From Paenibacillus oralis (lineage in GTDB: Bacteria > Bacillota > Bacilli > Paenibacillales > Paenibacillaceae): a stretch of DNA of 64,000 nt. The stretch covers positions 4,360,304 to 4,424,303 of the forward strand of contig NZ_RRCN01000001.1 of the NCBI RefSeq assembly GCF_003863965.1, written 5' to 3'. Position 1 is the stretch's first letter, and each line of letters starts with the position of its first letter. Below the pieces are notes generated by a model. It had not been told where the DNA came from and ran no database searches. It worked only from the letters and a program-made list of their open reading frames with translations. Made by a program: the position numbers and the translations under genes. Below are positions 63,551 through 64,000 of the stretch, piece by piece.

Positions 63551-64000
63551 ATGAAGCCGCAACCACTGGAGGCTTATGTGGAGCAAATGACGCTTGCGGA
63601 AAAAATCGGCCAACTGCTGCAATTGGCGGTGTCGTTTTTTGAAGGGGCGGAAACGGAAGGTGAAATCACCGGCCCGATGGAGGTCCTGGGCGTCTCCGAG
63701 GAGAACGTGCGAAATACGGGATCGGTGCTCGGATTGTCGGGGGCGCAGGAAGCCATCAATATCCAACAGGCTCATTTGCGTAAAAACCGTTTAGGCATTC
63801 CGCTGCTGATCATGGCCGATATCATCCATGGCTACAAAACGATTTTTCCCGTTCCGCTGGCCATCGGTTGTTCTTGGGACTTGAAGCTGGCGGAGCGGAG
63901 CGCCGAGATCGCCGCCTTGGAAGCGGCGGTTTCGGGCGTTCACGTCACGTTCGCTCCGATGGCCGATCTGGTCCGCGATCCGCGCTGGGGGAGGGTCATG
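63551..64000 (+). CDS. GH3 beta-glucosidase, 5' part (runs off the window)
   Basis: The first 150 residues of a GH3 enzyme without signal peptide: MTLAEKIGQLLQL, then NRLGIPLLIMADIIHGYKTI, FPVPLAIGCSWDLKLAERSA and FAPMADLVRDPRWGRVM, the classic N-terminal (alpha/beta)8 signature of GH3. The catalytic Asp (SDW motif) lies beyond the edge. Start ATG 63551 after GGGTGGGGG. Divergent from a sugar importer with shared LacI-type operators, so it likely splits the imported beta-glucoside in the cytoplasm. Confidence 0.9.
   Translation, partial: MKPQPLEAYVEQMTLAEKIGQLLQLAVSFFEGAETEGEITGPMEVLGVSEENVRNTGSVLGLSGAQEAINIQQAHLRKNRLGIPLLIMADIIHGYKTIFPVPLAIGCSWDLKLAERSAEIAALEAAVSGVHVTFAPMADLVRDPRWGRVM

Overview
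The window looks like a chromosomal segment of a Gram-positive soil or gut Firmicute close to Paenibacillus. The grounds are balanced GC with strong AGGAGG-type ribosome binding sites, many YesM/YesN-type regulator pairs next to extracytoplasmic sugar ABC importers, a secreted polysaccharide lyase with C-terminal SLH (S-layer homology) repeats, LacI/GalR regulators, and TGAAAGCG-type catabolite (cre) sites. This is inference from family content; no 16S or marker gene lies in the window.

Layout. 1-2.6 kb is a graveyard: a YesM-type sensor kinase cut off at its phospho-acceptor motif and joined to the 3' part of a frameshifted glycoside hydrolase, a short non-autonomous transposon relative, and the tail of a GH43 beta-xylosidase. 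2.6-8.4 kb holds a methyltransferase divergent from a five-gene NikABCDE/CntABCDF-type metal or metallophore importer; a Zur-type box lies between them. 8.4-10.9 kb holds a LacI regulator divergent from a GH4 6-phospho-glucosidase. 11-23.3 kb holds an AraC-type membrane sensor-regulator, an LplBCA-type importer, a GH130 phosphorylase or hydrolase, and a 1641-residue PL8 lyase with CBM32, FN3 and SLH modules. 23.4-27.1 kb is accessory: a HipA-like kinase abutting a tRNA-Leu 3' fragment, orphan Zur-type boxes without a gene, two copies of a four-armed intergenic repeat, and a 5'-truncated Gfo/Idh/MocA gene.

27.2-38.4 kb is a complete citrate-fermentation locus: OmpR-type response regulator, 2-hydroxycarboxylate transporter, hybrid sensor kinase, citD, citE, citF, a malic-enzyme-family gene likely acting as soluble oxaloacetate decarboxylase, citC, citX and citG. 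38.5-40.1 kb has a LacI regulator whose operator-like site recurs in front of the truncated Gfo gene at 25.5 kb, another Gfo remnant, and a third repeat family. 40.2-48.7 kb is a YesM/YesN two-component system divergent from a sugar ABC importer and a GH2 beta-glucuronidase. 49-50.4 kb is a decayed IS1595-type element. 50.4-56.8 kb contains two uncharacterised proteins, an alpha/beta hydrolase with a divergent TetR regulator, and a membrane-anchored beta-lactamase-fold hydrolase. 56.9-60 kb contains an OmpR/HK pair, a complete tRNA-Leu(CAG) and a DegV protein. 60-64 kb is a sugar ABC importer divergent from a GH3 glucosidase that runs off the window.

Taken together the segment serves capture and breakdown of plant or host polysaccharides and organic acids, with carbon-source-specific sensors next to each importer. 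Decayed genes and repeats cluster at 0-2.6, 24.7-27, 39.6-40.1 and 49-50.4 kb and mark the plastic joints between otherwise intact modules.
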